This document shows positions 7,526 to 16,078 of a stretch of 64,000 nt of DNA, piece after piece. A program made the translations under genes and the position numbers. Source of the stretch: Symbioplanes lichenis (GTDB lineage Bacteria > Actinomycetota > Actinomycetes > Mycobacteriales > Micromonosporaceae); assembly GCF_030709675.1 (NCBI RefSeq), contig NZ_JAUZQD010000019.1, positions 124,001 to 188,000 on the forward strand, read 5' to 3'. Under the pieces are notes generated by a model. It did no database searches and had not been told where the DNA came from. It saw only the letters and a list, made by a program, of their open reading frames with translations. Within the stretch, counting starts at the first letter, position 1; each line of letters starts with the position of its first letter.

Positions 7526-8128
7526 ATGTCCGACTCAGCCCGCCGTGCCCGCCAACCAGCCGCAGATGCCGTCGGCGCCGATAGTGACACCGCCGATGAC
7601 GAGGCCGCCGCCGGACAAATCGCCACCGGTCACGCCAGCAATGGTGACGGCGCCGGCGCCGGCGGTGCCGGAAATGGTGGCGACGGTCGTGATGGTAATG
7701 GCGTCGCCGGTGGTCGCGGTGGCGGTGGCGGCGCTGCCGGCGGTGATGACGCCGCGATCTGGACCACGGTGGGCCGCGCCCGGGAGTGGCTCGACACCAC
7801 CAACGGCAGGGGCCACCCCGAGCTGTCGATGCGCATTCTCAAGGTCGCCGAGGAGTACGGCGAGGCGGCCGCGGCCTGGATCGGCGCCACCGGTCAGAAT
7901 CCGCGCAAGGGCATCACCCACACCCTGGACGACGTAGCCGCCGAACTGGGTGACATCGCCTTCACCGCCCTGGTCGCCGCCGCCAGCCTCGGCTACGACC
8001 CCCGCACAGTCCTCGCCGCCGTCGCCACCAAGGTCAGCACCCGCCTCGCCCCGCCTGCCACCAGCCCCGCCCCGCCCGCCAGCCGTCCCGCCCGGCGCCC
8101 CACGGCGGAAGACGAAGTCAGCCCATGA
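7526..8128 (+). CDS. MazG-like nucleotide pyrophosphohydrolase domain protein with Gly-rich N-terminus
   Basis: 200 residues. The MazG-like fold covers about residues 75-165: WTTVGRAREWLD, MRILKVAEEYGEAAAAW with the metal-binding EExxE-type helix, and DDVAAELGDIAFTALVAA with the second acidic helix (ExxD). Such proteins hydrolyse nucleoside triphosphates to monophosphates and pyrophosphate; activity here is inferred. The first ~70 residues are Ala/Gly/Asp-rich, with a run of Gly-Asn-Gly-Asp repeats not expected in the family. The ATG at 7526 has a good GAGGAG 5 nt upstream, so the extension is probably translated. The C-terminus is Pro/Ala-rich. Confidence 0.8.
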   Translation: MSDSARRARQPAADAVGADSDTADDEAAAGQIATGHASNGDGAGAGGAGNGGDGRDGNGVAGGRGGGGGAAGGDDAAIWTTVGRAREWLDTTNGRGHPELSMRILKVAEEYGEAAAAWIGATGQNPRKGITHTLDDVAAELGDIAFTALVAAASLGYDPRTVLAAVATKVSTRLAPPATSPAPPASRPARRPTAEDEVSP

Positions 8129-8630
8129 CAGCGCGTCCCGAAGGCGCGGCACCAGCTCTCGGCAGCCTGGCAGCGACGAGTCCGGAAAGCACGGCGGATG
8201 GCGACGCCGGCTCGCGGTGACAGGACTGTTCGACGCAGGTGATGAGCGGCCGGCCGAGCGGACCGGAAGTTCATCGGCGCAGGGACGAGGGCCGGCAGGA
8301 CCGTGACCGGCACGCCCCGGACGAACGGCAGCACGCGGTCGCCGTCGTCGCCGTTCCGGTCGCGGATAGAGGTGACCGGCGGCGGAGACGGAGCGCCGGC
8401 GGGTTCGACCGCTTCGATCGCAGCATCCCGCCGGCCAAGGACGTGAGACGAGCCGCCGGCCAAGGACGTGAGACGAGCCGCCGGCTGTTGGGGGCAGGCG
8501 GTGCAGGGAGTTTCAGTTGCAACATCCCGTCGGCCAAGGACGTGCGACGGGCCGCAGCTCGACCCGGCCCCGGAATCGCCGGGCCGGCGCCGCCCGTCCG
8601 GAGACGCCGAGGTCCTCGCCGGCCGCCGGG
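8129..8630. other. gene-free region with degenerate repeats
   Basis: No supported gene lies between the MazG-like stop and the GH3 lipoprotein stop. The left half is GC-rich unique sequence. The right half (8421-8556) has repeated segments including partial copies of the GH3 gene 3' end. Confidence 0.5.
8421..8556. repeat. degenerate repeats including a copy of the GH3 gene 3' end
   Basis: The core CGGCCAAGGACGTG followed by (A/C)GACG and GCCGC occurs three times, at about 8432, 8458 and 8531. Between copies two and three, 8488-8513 closely matches the end of the GH3 gene (8635-8660), differing by a few bases; the stop codon is mutated in the copy. It looks like an old tandem duplication that has drifted. 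Confidence 0.7.
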
Positions 8631-10415
8631 CTACTTGGGGCAGGCGGTGCGAGGGAGTTTGGCTACGGGGACGGGGGACTTGCCGGGGGCCTTGGCCTTG
8701 CCGGCGAGGACGGCGGCCAGGGCTTTGAGGGCCAGGGGGCTGGAGGAGTAGGTGGCGAGGAGGGTGGGGCTCTTGGCCTGGGCCAGGAGGGTGGGGACGT
8801 CCATCATGACGGTGACCGCGGCGGCGGGGCTGAGGTCGGGTTGCTTGTCGCCGTAGCCGACCAGGTGGACGATCGTGCCGCCGGTGGGCTGGACGGTGAG
8901 GCCGGCGGCCTGGAGGGCGGCGGTGAGGTCGGCTCGGGCGGTTTCGCGACCTTCGCTGGCGGTGACCGTGATCGGGCCGGTGACCAGGGGGCCCTGGCAG
9001 CGGCCGCGGAGGATGGTGATCGCGGCGGCGTCGGCGGCGGACACGGCTCGCTGGTGGGCGGTGGAGCCCACGGTGGTGAGGGCGGGCTGGTGCTTGGCGG
9101 CCAGGCGGAACTTCAGGGTCAGGATGCGGGTGACCGCCTCGACCAGGCGGTCGCGCTTGAGGGTGCCGCCGGACAGGCCGGCCAGGATGCCGTCGCGGGC
9201 GCCGGCGAGGTTCGGGGGCATGAGGAGCATGTCGTTGCCGGCGTTGAGGGCTCGGACCGCCGCCTCGCCCGCGGGCCATTTCATCGCCGGGGCCATGTTC
9301 ATGGCGTCGGTGATCGCGACACCCTTGAAGCCGAGGCTCGTGCGGAGGACGTCCGTCATGATCTTGCGGGAGAAGGTGGCGGCCACGCCCTTGTCGAGCG
9401 CCTGCACGTCGAGGTGGCCGGACATGACGACCGAGGCGCCCGCGGCGATGCCGGCCGCGAAGGGCGGGCGGTCCTGCTGCTGCCACTGGGCGAGCTTCTG
9501 GTGGACCACCGGGAGATCGTCGTGGCTGTCGCCCGTGGTGTGACCGTGCCCCGGGAAGTGCTTGAGGGCCGCCGCCACGCCGGACTGCTCGATGCCGCGC
9601 ACGGCGGCGCCGACCTGGGCGGCGTTGACCTTGGGGTCGGCGCCGTGGGAGCGGGAGCCGATCACGGCGTTGCCCTGCGGGCCGAGCGTGTCGGCGACCG
9701 GGGCGAAGTCGAGGTTGATGCCCATGGCGGCCAGCTCCTCGCCGGCGGCCCGCCAGGCGCCCTGGGTCAGCGCCGGCTTGCCCCCGGCGCCGAACGTCAT
9801 CGCGGACGGCAGCAGCGTCACCCCCGATTTGACCCGGGTGACGACGCCGTATTCCTGGTCGGTGCCGATCAGCAGCGGCGCCCCGCCGGGCAGCGCGCGG
9901 GCCGCCGTCTGCAGGCCGTCGGTGAGGGTGCGGACCTGCTGCGGGTTGTCGACGTTGGTGGCCGGGTTGGTCTTGCCGGTCGGGTCCTCGGGCGTGAACG
10001 CGACGAGGATCAGCCCGCCCAGGTGGAACTTCGCGATCATCTCGGCCGGCGTGTTCACACCCGCGATGGCCTGGTTGCCCGCGGCGGCCGCCTGGTCGAC
10101 GTCGGTGGCACTCCCCCCGTACGCGTAAGGCATCAGCACCTGCCCCGCCAGGTCCGCGTCGCTCAGCGTGGCGACCACCTGGCGCGCGTGGGCCGCGGGG
10201 TCGGCGGGCGCGCTGCCGGACGTGGCCGAGGAGGCCCCGGCGGATGCTCCCGGGGAAGCCGGCGCGACCGGGGGCGCGGCCGGGCTGGGCACGGCGGAGC
10301 TCGGCGCGGCGGCCCCGGACTTGCCCGAGCCGGACGCGTCGGGCCCGCACGCCGCCAGAAGCACCAGCAGCGGCACGGTCACAGCAGCACGGAACGCCCT
10401 CGACATGGCCGCCAT
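8631..10415 (-). CDS. GH3 family glycoside hydrolase, beta-N-acetylhexosaminidase-like lipoprotein
   Basis: 594 residues. A lipoprotein signal with lipobox LLAAC (Cys23) is followed by a Ser/Pro/Ala-rich linker to about residue 75. The catalytic domain has LIGTDQEYG, NLDFAPVADTL, KHFPGHGHTTGDSH (285-298) and VAITDAMNM with probable nucleophile Asp370. KHFPGHG and the DSH are hallmarks of NagZ-type hexosaminidases of peptidoglycan recycling; the long C-terminal domain is like BglX-type GH3 enzymes. The protein is expected to be anchored outside the membrane and cut amino sugars or cell-wall fragments. Start is ATG 10415 or 10406; neither has a strong ribosome site. Two DnaA-box-like 9-mers lie just upstream. 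Confidence 0.88.
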   Translation of the reverse strand: MAAMSRAFRAAVTVPLLVLLAACGPDASGSGKSGAAAPSSAVPSPAAPPVAPASPGASAGASSATSGSAPADPAAHARQVVATLSDADLAGQVLMPYAYGGSATDVDQAAAAGNQAIAGVNTPAEMIAKFHLGGLILVAFTPEDPTGKTNPATNVDNPQQVRTLTDGLQTAARALPGGAPLLIGTDQEYGVVTRVKSGVTLLPSAMTFGAGGKPALTQGAWRAAGEELAAMGINLDFAPVADTLGPQGNAVIGSRSHGADPKVNAAQVGAAVRGIEQSGVAAALKHFPGHGHTTGDSHDDLPVVHQKLAQWQQQDRPPFAAGIAAGASVVMSGHLDVQALDKGVAATFSRKIMTDVLRTSLGFKGVAITDAMNMAPAMKWPAGEAAVRALNAGNDMLLMPPNLAGARDGILAGLSGGTLKRDRLVEAVTRILTLKFRLAAKHQPALTTVGSTAHQRAVSAADAAAITILRGRCQGPLVTGPITVTASEGRETARADLTAALQAAGLTVQPTGGTIVHLVGYGDKQPDLSPAAAVTVMMDVPTLLAQAKSPTLLATYSSSPLALKALAAVLAGKAKAPGKSPVPVAKLPRTACPK

Positions 10416-10450
10416 TGGATCAGAGCTGTCCCGGGGCGACAAATCAGCCC

Positions 10451-10491
10451 TGTGGACAACTCGAGCCCCACGGGTGACAGCCTGTGGACAA
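10451..10491 (-). promoter_or_regulatory. pair of DnaA-box-like sites upstream of the GH3 gene
   Basis: TTGTCCACA occurs twice on the minus strand, at 10451-10459 and 10483-10491, 32 bp apart (about three helical turns). This is the high-GC actinobacterial DnaA box consensus. The sites lie 36-76 bp upstream of the GH3 start, where they could affect transcription or titrate DnaA. No replication genes are near. Confidence 0.5.
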
Positions 10492-10522
10492 CGGCTGGTC
10501 GCGCCCCGGGCCGGGCCGGCGC

Positions 10523-10608
10523 GGGGCGCGGCCGGGCTCAGCCAACGCGGGTGAGGAGCGTCAGCGGGGCGCGGCCGGGCTCAGCCGACGCGGGTGAGGA
10601 GCGTGAGC
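10523..10608. repeat. tandem 43-bp duplication of the DUF3145 3' end
   Basis: Units 10523-10565 and 10566-10608 match at 41 of 43 bases. Unit 2 includes the last codons and the stop (10581-10583) of the DUF3145 gene; unit 1 is an extra copy beyond that stop, still with a TGA in register. Confidence 0.9.
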
Positions 10609-11072
10609 GGGGCGCCGTCGCCGGCGTAGCGATAAGGCTCCAGCTCGGCGTCCCAGGCCGTGCCGAGCGCCTTGTCGATGGCGTGCGACAGCGCCTCGGG
10701 GGCGCGGGTGGCGGCCATGATGGCGCGCAGCCTGTCCTCGCCGAGCTGGATGTCGCCCGAGGCGCCGATCGTGCCGCGGAACAGCCCGCGGCCCGGGACG
10801 TGCATGAAGCGCTCCCCGTCCACGCCGGGGCTCGGCTCCTCGGTGACCTCGAAACGGATCATGGGCCACTGCCTGAGGGCAGCAGCCAGCTCGGCGCCAG
10901 TGCCGGGCCTTCCGGTCCAGCTGCACTCGGATCGTCGCATGCCGGGATCGACCGGCTGCGCTGTCCAGTGCAAGGTGACCGGCGCGGTCAAGACGCGCGC
11001 GATCGCCCACTCGACGTGCTGGCACACGGCGAGTGGGGTCGAGTGGACGTATACGACGCCACACGTTGGCAC
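10581..11072 (-). CDS. DUF3145 family protein
   Basis: 163 residues, matching the actinobacteria-specific DUF3145 family from memory: it opens with CGVVYVHSTPLAVCQHVEWA and includes WTAQPVDPG, FEVTEEPSPGVDGERFMHVP and an ALGTAWDAELEPYRYAG end. The function of the family is unknown. The GTG at 11072 has GGGAGGT 5 nt upstream. It is divergent from the small gene at 11314, sharing a 241-bp upstream region. Its 3' end is tandemly duplicated. Confidence 0.85.
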   Translation of the reverse strand: MPTCGVVYVHSTPLAVCQHVEWAIARVLTAPVTLHWTAQPVDPGMRRSECSWTGRPGTGAELAAALRQWPMIRFEVTEEPSPGVDGERFMHVPGRGLFRGTIGASGDIQLGEDRLRAIMAATRAPEALSHAIDKALGTAWDAELEPYRYAGDGAPLTLLTRVG

Positions 11073-11313
11073 GGTGACCTCCCGGAGACCGAGGTGCGTC
11101 TTCCCCTACGACCTCGACCGCGGTTGATCGTGCTCCATGATGCCGGGTGTGACGGATGGTGCGCCAGAGAAACCGCAATATCGACTTGGAATGGCCGTCG
11201 AGGCACATCAGGCATAACGGTCGTGAGCCGTCCCACGTCGCGGCCCCGAGCCGGTCGTGTAGGCTTGCTGCGGCATTTTCTGCCGACACCCGTTCTTCCC
11301 AAGGAGCACCGCC

Positions 11314-11643
11314 GTGGCGAACAACCAGTCGAAGACCGCCCGCGCATCCGTCCGCGCCGGCCAGGCCGGCCAGGGTGGCGCGCTCAGCGTGCTCGGCGAG
11401 TTCAAGTACCTCATCCCGCTCGCGGACGGCCGCTTCGCGTACGTGCGCAACCTGACCAACGGCAAGACCAACCGCCTCAAGACGGACTCGGAGGCCTTCG
11501 TCGAGGAGATCCGCGTCCTGACGGCGGCCGGTCACGGTGCCAAGATCCGCACCGAGCTGCAGACCCTCGACTCGGAGTTCCCGCAGCACGGCTGGGGCGC
11601 CACCGAGAAGCGCCTCGCCGACGCCGGCGTCTTCGAGGGCTGA
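11314..11643 (+). CDS. conserved-looking small hypothetical protein (109 aa)
   Basis: The GTG at 11314 has a strong AAGGAGC upstream, and codon bias is clear. The product is soluble, begins MANNQSKTARASVRAGQAG, then GEFKYLIPLADGRFAYVRNL and a C-terminal HGWGATEKRLADAGVFEG. I do not recognise a named family. A TAGGCT at 11261-11266 is a possible -10 element. A strong hairpin terminator follows the stop, which supports a monocistronic gene. Confidence 0.75.
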   Translation: MANNQSKTARASVRAGQAGQGGALSVLGEFKYLIPLADGRFAYVRNLTNGKTNRLKTDSEAFVEEIRVLTAAGHGAKIRTELQTLDSEFPQHGWGATEKRLADAGVFEG

Positions 11644-11670
11644 GCCCCGCCGCACAGGGCAACGCGCTTC

Positions 11671-11699
11671 AGGCGCTCCCGGGAGTCCCGGGAGCGCCT
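11671..11699 (+). terminator. strong hairpin terminator
   Basis: A perfect 13-bp stem, AGGCGCTCCCGGG (11671-11683) with CCCGGGAGCGCCT (11687-11699), and a 3-nt AGT loop, 28 nt after the preceding stop. Only TT follows, typical of actinobacterial intrinsic-type terminators. Confidence 0.8.
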
Positions 11700-12058
11700 T
11701 CGGCATGTCCGGGGCCGGGTGATTTCGCGCCATCCAAAACCCACCCGCCCCGAGGGCCCGGGCGAGAAGCCCTGAGGGGGCGGGCGAGGAGACCAGAGAG
11801 GGCCGGCGAGAAGGCCAGAGACGGCCGGGCGAGAAGGCCAGACAGAGCCGGGCGAGAAACCACCCGCGCGGTGCACGCAAGGGGTCACCCGCGCGATGCG
11901 AAGTCCGCGCGAAAGGAGCCCGGCGACAAGCCGCCGCACGCACGGAGGCCACGCGAGAAAACGCCTGTGCGAGCCGACGAGCCGACCGGAGTAGCGGCGC
12001 GCCGCCAGGCACAGGGCAGTATCGGCCGAGGAGAGTGACGCCCGCCCCGGGGCCGAGG
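11700..12058. repeat. gene-free region with degenerate ~23-bp tandem repeats
   Basis: From 11758 to about 11870, CCGGGCGAGAAG-type units recur with a period near 23 bp (clear starts at 11758, 11802, 11825 and 11848), drifting between copies. The rest of the region to the carbonic anhydrase stop has no supported gene. Confidence 0.6.
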
Positions 12059-12664
12059 TCAGTCGAGCAGGGTGACCAGGCCGGTGTCGAGGTCGTACAC
12101 GGCGCCGGCGATGCTCACGCGCCCCGCGGCCACGGCCTCCGGCACCCCGGCGATCTCGCGCATGCGCCGGACCGTACGTGTGACGTGCTCGCGCATCGCC
12201 TTCGTGCTCACGTCCGGGTCGTCGAGGCCCACCGCCTCCGCGGCCGGCGCGATCTCCTCGACCAGGTAACCGACGTCACCGTCCGGCTTGTCGCCCGTAC
12301 GCAGGGAATTGATCGTGGCATCGACGGCGCCGCAGCGGACGTGGCCCAGGACCATGATCAATGAGACGTTGAGGGCGGAGACGGCGAAGCCGACCGAGCC
12401 CAGGACGGCGCGGTCGACGACGTGGCCGCCGGAGCGGACGACGCAGATCGAGCCGAACGTCTGGTCGAAGATCGCCTCGAGCGGCACCCGGGAGTCGATG
12501 CAGCCCAGGATCACCGCCTGGGGCTGCTGGCCGCCGGACACGGACGCGGCGGCGGCGACCTCATGGCCGTGAAGCGGCTCCCCGGCGACGAAGCGCCGGT
12601 TGCCGTCCAGCAGCTCGGCCAACGCGTCTTCGGGCCGCACGATCGGCTGCGGGCTGTTCGTCAT
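12059..12664 (-). CDS. beta-class carbonic anhydrase
   Basis: 201 residues from the ATG at 12664, with GAAGG upstream. It interconverts CO2 and bicarbonate with a zinc ion. Ligands are visible as Cys55-x-Asp57-x-Arg59 in CIDSR and His108-x-x-Cys111 in GHVRCGAV. No signal peptide, so it is cytoplasmic. Bicarbonate for acetyl-CoA carboxylase is one family role that would fit near fatty acid genes, but the distance here gives no direct link. The frame extends to 12715 but only with Arg-rich untypical residues. Confidence 0.95.
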   Translation of the reverse strand: MTNSPQPIVRPEDALAELLDGNRRFVAGEPLHGHEVAAAASVSGGQQPQAVILGCIDSRVPLEAIFDQTFGSICVVRSGGHVVDRAVLGSVGFAVSALNVSLIMVLGHVRCGAVDATINSLRTGDKPDGDVGYLVEEIAPAAEAVGLDDPDVSTKAMREHVTRTVRRMREIAGVPEAVAAGRVSIAGAVYDLDTGLVTLLD

Positions 12665-12829
12665 GCCTTCAGATTCTCTACGAGCGGCCCGCCGCGTACA
12701 GAGGGTGGGAGCCACATCACTGTCACGTGCGGCCCGGTGGCCGGTTTCGATAGCTTTTCGCGCTTCCGCGAGTGATCCTAGTTACCTGCGGGTACAACGG
12801 CGTGCACACGTCGACCACCGGAGGTGCCC

Positions 12830-13750
12830 ATGCTCGAGCAGTCGGAGCTCACCCTCGCCGACGGCGTGACCCTGAGCGTGGAGGCCTCCGGCCCGCGCCG
12901 GGCCCCGGTCACGGTCGTCTTCCTGCACGGCTGGTGTCTCGACCGGCACATCTGGCGCCATCAGACCGCGGCGCTGGCCGATAGTGACACGCGGATCGTG
13001 AGCTACGACGCCCGCGGGCACGGCCGCTCCGGAACGACCCGGCTGCACTCGGCCACCGTACGCCAGCTGGGCGAGGACCTGGCCGAGGTGATCGACACGT
13101 ATGCCCCACGCGGCCCGGTCGTGCTGGCCGGGCACTCGCTGGGAGGCATGACGATCATGGAGTACGCGAACCTGTACCCCGGCGTGTTCGCGGAGCGGGT
13201 CGCGGGTCTGCTGTTCGTGTCCACCACCGCCGAGGGCGCCACGCACACCTGTTACGGGCTTCCGCGGCAGCTCACCCCGGCCCTGCGCCTGGCCGAGCAG
13301 ACCGGCGCCGGCGTGCTCGCGCGGCTCGGGGCGTGGCGCCCGCACCGGTACGCGAAGCCCGCCCTCCAGCCGGCCGTCCGCTGGCTGCTCTTCGGCGACG
13401 ACTACGACCGGGGCGACCTGGAGACCACCATGGCGGCCGTGAACCGGGCCACACTGCGCTCGATCGGCGGCTTCCGGGCCTCGGTCGGCGCGCAGCACCG
13501 GCTCGACACGCTGGCCGCCCTGGGCGACGTCCCGGCCGCTGCGCTCGTGGGCGACAGGGACCGCCTGACCCCGCCGGCTTGCGCCGAGTCGATCGCCGAC
13601 GCGCTGGTGGGGACCGAGCTGACCGTCTGCGAGGGCGCCGGGCACATGCTGATGATGGAGCGCCCCGACGTCGTCACGGGCGCGCTCACCGGCGTACTCG
13701 GGAAAGCGGTGTCACGCGGGAAGCGCGAGAGCTACGGAAAGGCCGCTTAG
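12830..13750 (+). CDS. alpha/beta hydrolase
   Basis: 306 residues. The fold motifs are LHGWCLDRHIW (oxyanion region), YDARGHGRSG, nucleophile Ser103 in GHSLGGM, acid Asp in GDRDRLTPP, and His in EGAGHMLMMERPD. It is a soluble esterase or lyase-type hydrolase of unknown substrate. GGAGG at 12820-12824 is 5 nt before the ATG at 12830, which decides that start over the GTG at 12824. It reads divergently from the carbonic anhydrase gene. Confidence 0.9.
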   Translation: MLEQSELTLADGVTLSVEASGPRRAPVTVVFLHGWCLDRHIWRHQTAALADSDTRIVSYDARGHGRSGTTRLHSATVRQLGEDLAEVIDTYAPRGPVVLAGHSLGGMTIMEYANLYPGVFAERVAGLLFVSTTAEGATHTCYGLPRQLTPALRLAEQTGAGVLARLGAWRPHRYAKPALQPAVRWLLFGDDYDRGDLETTMAAVNRATLRSIGGFRASVGAQHRLDTLAALGDVPAAALVGDRDRLTPPACAESIADALVGTELTVCEGAGHMLMMERPDVVTGALTGVLGKAVSRGKRESYGKAA

Positions 13751-13761
13751 GCGCGCCGATG

Positions 13762-13812
13762 TCGACGGTGACGCCCGTGGAGGAGTAAGTTCGATTGCCC
13801 CCTTCCGGGGGC
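13762..13812 (+). promoter_or_regulatory. probable promoter and leader hairpin of the HelD gene
   Basis: TCGACG (13762-13767) and TAAGTT (13786-13791) are spaced 18 bp. At the predicted start point lies a hairpin GCCCCC-TTCC-GGGGGC (13797-13812). The hairpin may stabilise the mRNA 5' end or stop readthrough from the hydrolase gene. Confidence 0.4.
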
Positions 13813-13846
13813 TTCGGACCGGACCACCAGCGGGGAGCAGACGGAC

Positions 13847-15964
13847 TTGAGCGACGCCCACGTCCTGCAACAGGAGATCGCGGTCGAGCAGGAGCACGTC
13901 GACCGGGTGTACGCCCGGCTCGCCGACCTGCGCCGTGAGGCGTCCCGCGCCGAGAAGGAGGGCTATCAGCTCGCCGGCGTGGGGACGTTCGGCGCCCTGG
14001 TGGAACGCGACGCGATGGTCTTCCACGCGGCGCGGCGCCGGCACGCCCTGGACACTGAATACGAAGGCCTGGTCTTCGGGCGCCTCGACCTGCTGACCGG
14101 CGCCCGGCACTACGTGGGCCGCATGGGGATCCGCGACGACGACTCCCAGTCGCTCGTGGTCGACTGGCGCGCGCCCGCGGCCTCGGCCTTCTACCGTGCC
14201 ACGCCCGCCGACCCGCTCGGGGTCGTGCGCCGCCGCATGATCCAGTCGAGCCGCGAGCGGGTCACCGGCATCGAGGACGACCTGCTCGACCCGGACAACG
14301 CCCCGGCCGACATGGCGATCGTCGGCGACGGCGCGCTGCTGGCCAGCCTGTCCAAGGCGACCGGCCGCGGCATGCGGGACATCGTCGCCACGATCCAGCG
14401 CGAGCAGGACGAGGCGATCCGCTCCCCCGCGTCCGGCGTGACGATCGTCACCGGCGGCCCCGGCACCGGGAAGACCGCCGTGGCGCTGCACCGGGCGGCG
14501 TACCTGCTCTATGCGGACCGCAACCGCTTCGCCGGCGGCGGCATCCTGGTGGTCGGGCCGTCCGGGGTGTTCGTCGATTACATCGCCACGGTGCTGCCGT
14601 CGCTCGGTGAGGACACGGCGACGCTGCGGTCGCTCGGCTCGCTGGTGCCCGGCTACGACGCCGGCCGCGTCGACCCCACGCCCGTCGCGGCGATCAAGGG
14701 CTCGCTGCGCATGCGCCGCGTCCTCGAGCGGGCCTCGCACGACGCGGTGCCCGGCGGGCCGACCGAGCTGCGGCTGCTCTACCGGGGGACGCTGCTGCGC
14801 CTCGACGCCGGTGAGCTCGACCGCATCCGGCGCAAGGCGCTTCCCCGCGGGGCGCGGCGCAACGAGGTGCGGGGCCACGGCTTCGACCGGCTCTTCGACG
14901 CCCTGTGGGCCCAGGCCCGCGAGTCGATCCGCAACCTGCCCGAGAAGCGTGACTTCGAGGCGGAGCTGGCCGACCGCGCCGACTTCCGCGACTTCCTCAG
15001 GGAGTGGTGGCCCCGGTTCACGCCGATGCGGGTGCTGCGGTGGCTGGCCGATCCGGCGCGGCTCCGGGCGTACGCCAACGGGGTCTTGTCCAAGGAAGAG
15101 ATCGCGCTGCTGCAGGGCTCGTTCGACGGGCTCGGCGAGCTCGGCCCGACGATCGCGGACGTGGCGCTGCTCGACGAGCTCGACGAGCTGATGGGCCGGC
15201 CCCGCAAGCCGCAGCGGCAGAACAAGAACCCGTTCCACGTCCGCGACGGCGTCCAGGAGCTCAGCACGGCCAACGAGCGCCAGGCCGCCGCCCGGGCCCA
15301 GGCCGTGCAGCGCGACGAGGACTACCGTGAGTACGCCCACGTCGTCGTCGACGAGTCGCAGGACGTCTCGCCGCTGCAGTGGCGCATGATCGGCCGCCGC
15401 GGCACCTATGCGTCGTGGACGATCGTCGGCGATCCCGCGCAGACCGCCTGGCCGGGCGACACCGAGGAGCTCGACCGGGCGCGCGACAAGGCGCTGGGCG
15501 CGCGGAAGCGGCAGACCTACTCGCTGACGACCAACTACCGCAACTCGTCGGAGATCTTCGCGGTCGCGGCCCGGGTGATCCGCACGCTGCTGCCCGACCT
15601 GCCGCTGCCGCGCGCGGTCCGCAGCACCGGCGTCGAGCCCGTCGACCAGCTGGTCTCCGCGGCGGAGCTCCCGGAGGCGGTGCGCGCCGCCGTCGAGAAG
15701 CACCTGGCCGACGTCGACGGCACGATCGGCGTGATCAGCGCGGTGCCGCGGCGGGACGAGGTCGCCGGGTGGGTGTCCGGGCTGCCCGAGCGGGTGCAGG
15801 TCGTCACCGCCCTGGAGGCGAAGGGCATGGAGTACGACGCGGTCGTGCTGGTCGAGGGGGCGGAGATCGCGGTGGATGCGAGCGGGGTGCGGACGCTTTA
15901 CGTCGCCCTCTCGCGCGCGACGCAGAGACTCACCACCGTAGGGACGAAGAGCTTCATGTCGTAG
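13847..15964 (+). CDS. helD: HelD-type UvrD-like ATPase (RNA polymerase recycling factor)
   Basis: 705 residues from a TTG at 13847 with GGGGAGC upstream. A coiled-coil N-terminus (residues 1-45) is followed by the split superfamily 1 motor: Walker A GGPGTGKT at 203-210, VVVDESQD, TNYRNSSEIF, and LYVALSRATQRL near the end. HelD proteins pry stalled RNA polymerase from DNA with ATP, and actinobacterial members can counter rifampicin (HelR). The size and N-terminal arm fit HelD rather than UvrD, PcrA or RecB helicases. I saw no rifamycin-associated element upstream. It stands alone between two unrelated genes. Confidence 0.85.
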   Translation: MSDAHVLQQEIAVEQEHVDRVYARLADLRREASRAEKEGYQLAGVGTFGALVERDAMVFHAARRRHALDTEYEGLVFGRLDLLTGARHYVGRMGIRDDDSQSLVVDWRAPAASAFYRATPADPLGVVRRRMIQSSRERVTGIEDDLLDPDNAPADMAIVGDGALLASLSKATGRGMRDIVATIQREQDEAIRSPASGVTIVTGGPGTGKTAVALHRAAYLLYADRNRFAGGGILVVGPSGVFVDYIATVLPSLGEDTATLRSLGSLVPGYDAGRVDPTPVAAIKGSLRMRRVLERASHDAVPGGPTELRLLYRGTLLRLDAGELDRIRRKALPRGARRNEVRGHGFDRLFDALWAQARESIRNLPEKRDFEAELADRADFRDFLREWWPRFTPMRVLRWLADPARLRAYANGVLSKEEIALLQGSFDGLGELGPTIADVALLDELDELMGRPRKPQRQNKNPFHVRDGVQELSTANERQAAARAQAVQRDEDYREYAHVVVDESQDVSPLQWRMIGRRGTYASWTIVGDPAQTAWPGDTEELDRARDKALGARKRQTYSLTTNYRNSSEIFAVAARVIRTLLPDLPLPRAVRSTGVEPVDQLVSAAELPEAVRAAVEKHLADVDGTIGVISAVPRRDEVAGWVSGLPERVQVVTALEAKGMEYDAVVLVEGAEIAVDASGVRTLYVALSRATQRLTTVGTKSFMS

Positions 15965-16078
15965 CTGGGTGGGGGGTGACGGACCGTCGCTCCCGCCGAG
16001 GGCCCGGCATGGCCCAGCCGGCCGCTGACGCGTCCGGAACGCTGAGCCATACCGGGCGACCTGCGTGAGTGGTTGCTG

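Noticed and set aside
13762..13846. Rifamycin-associated element upstream of the HelD gene
   Set aside because: There is a GC hairpin, but not the GGGGCTTGC-type inverted repeat I associate with that element.
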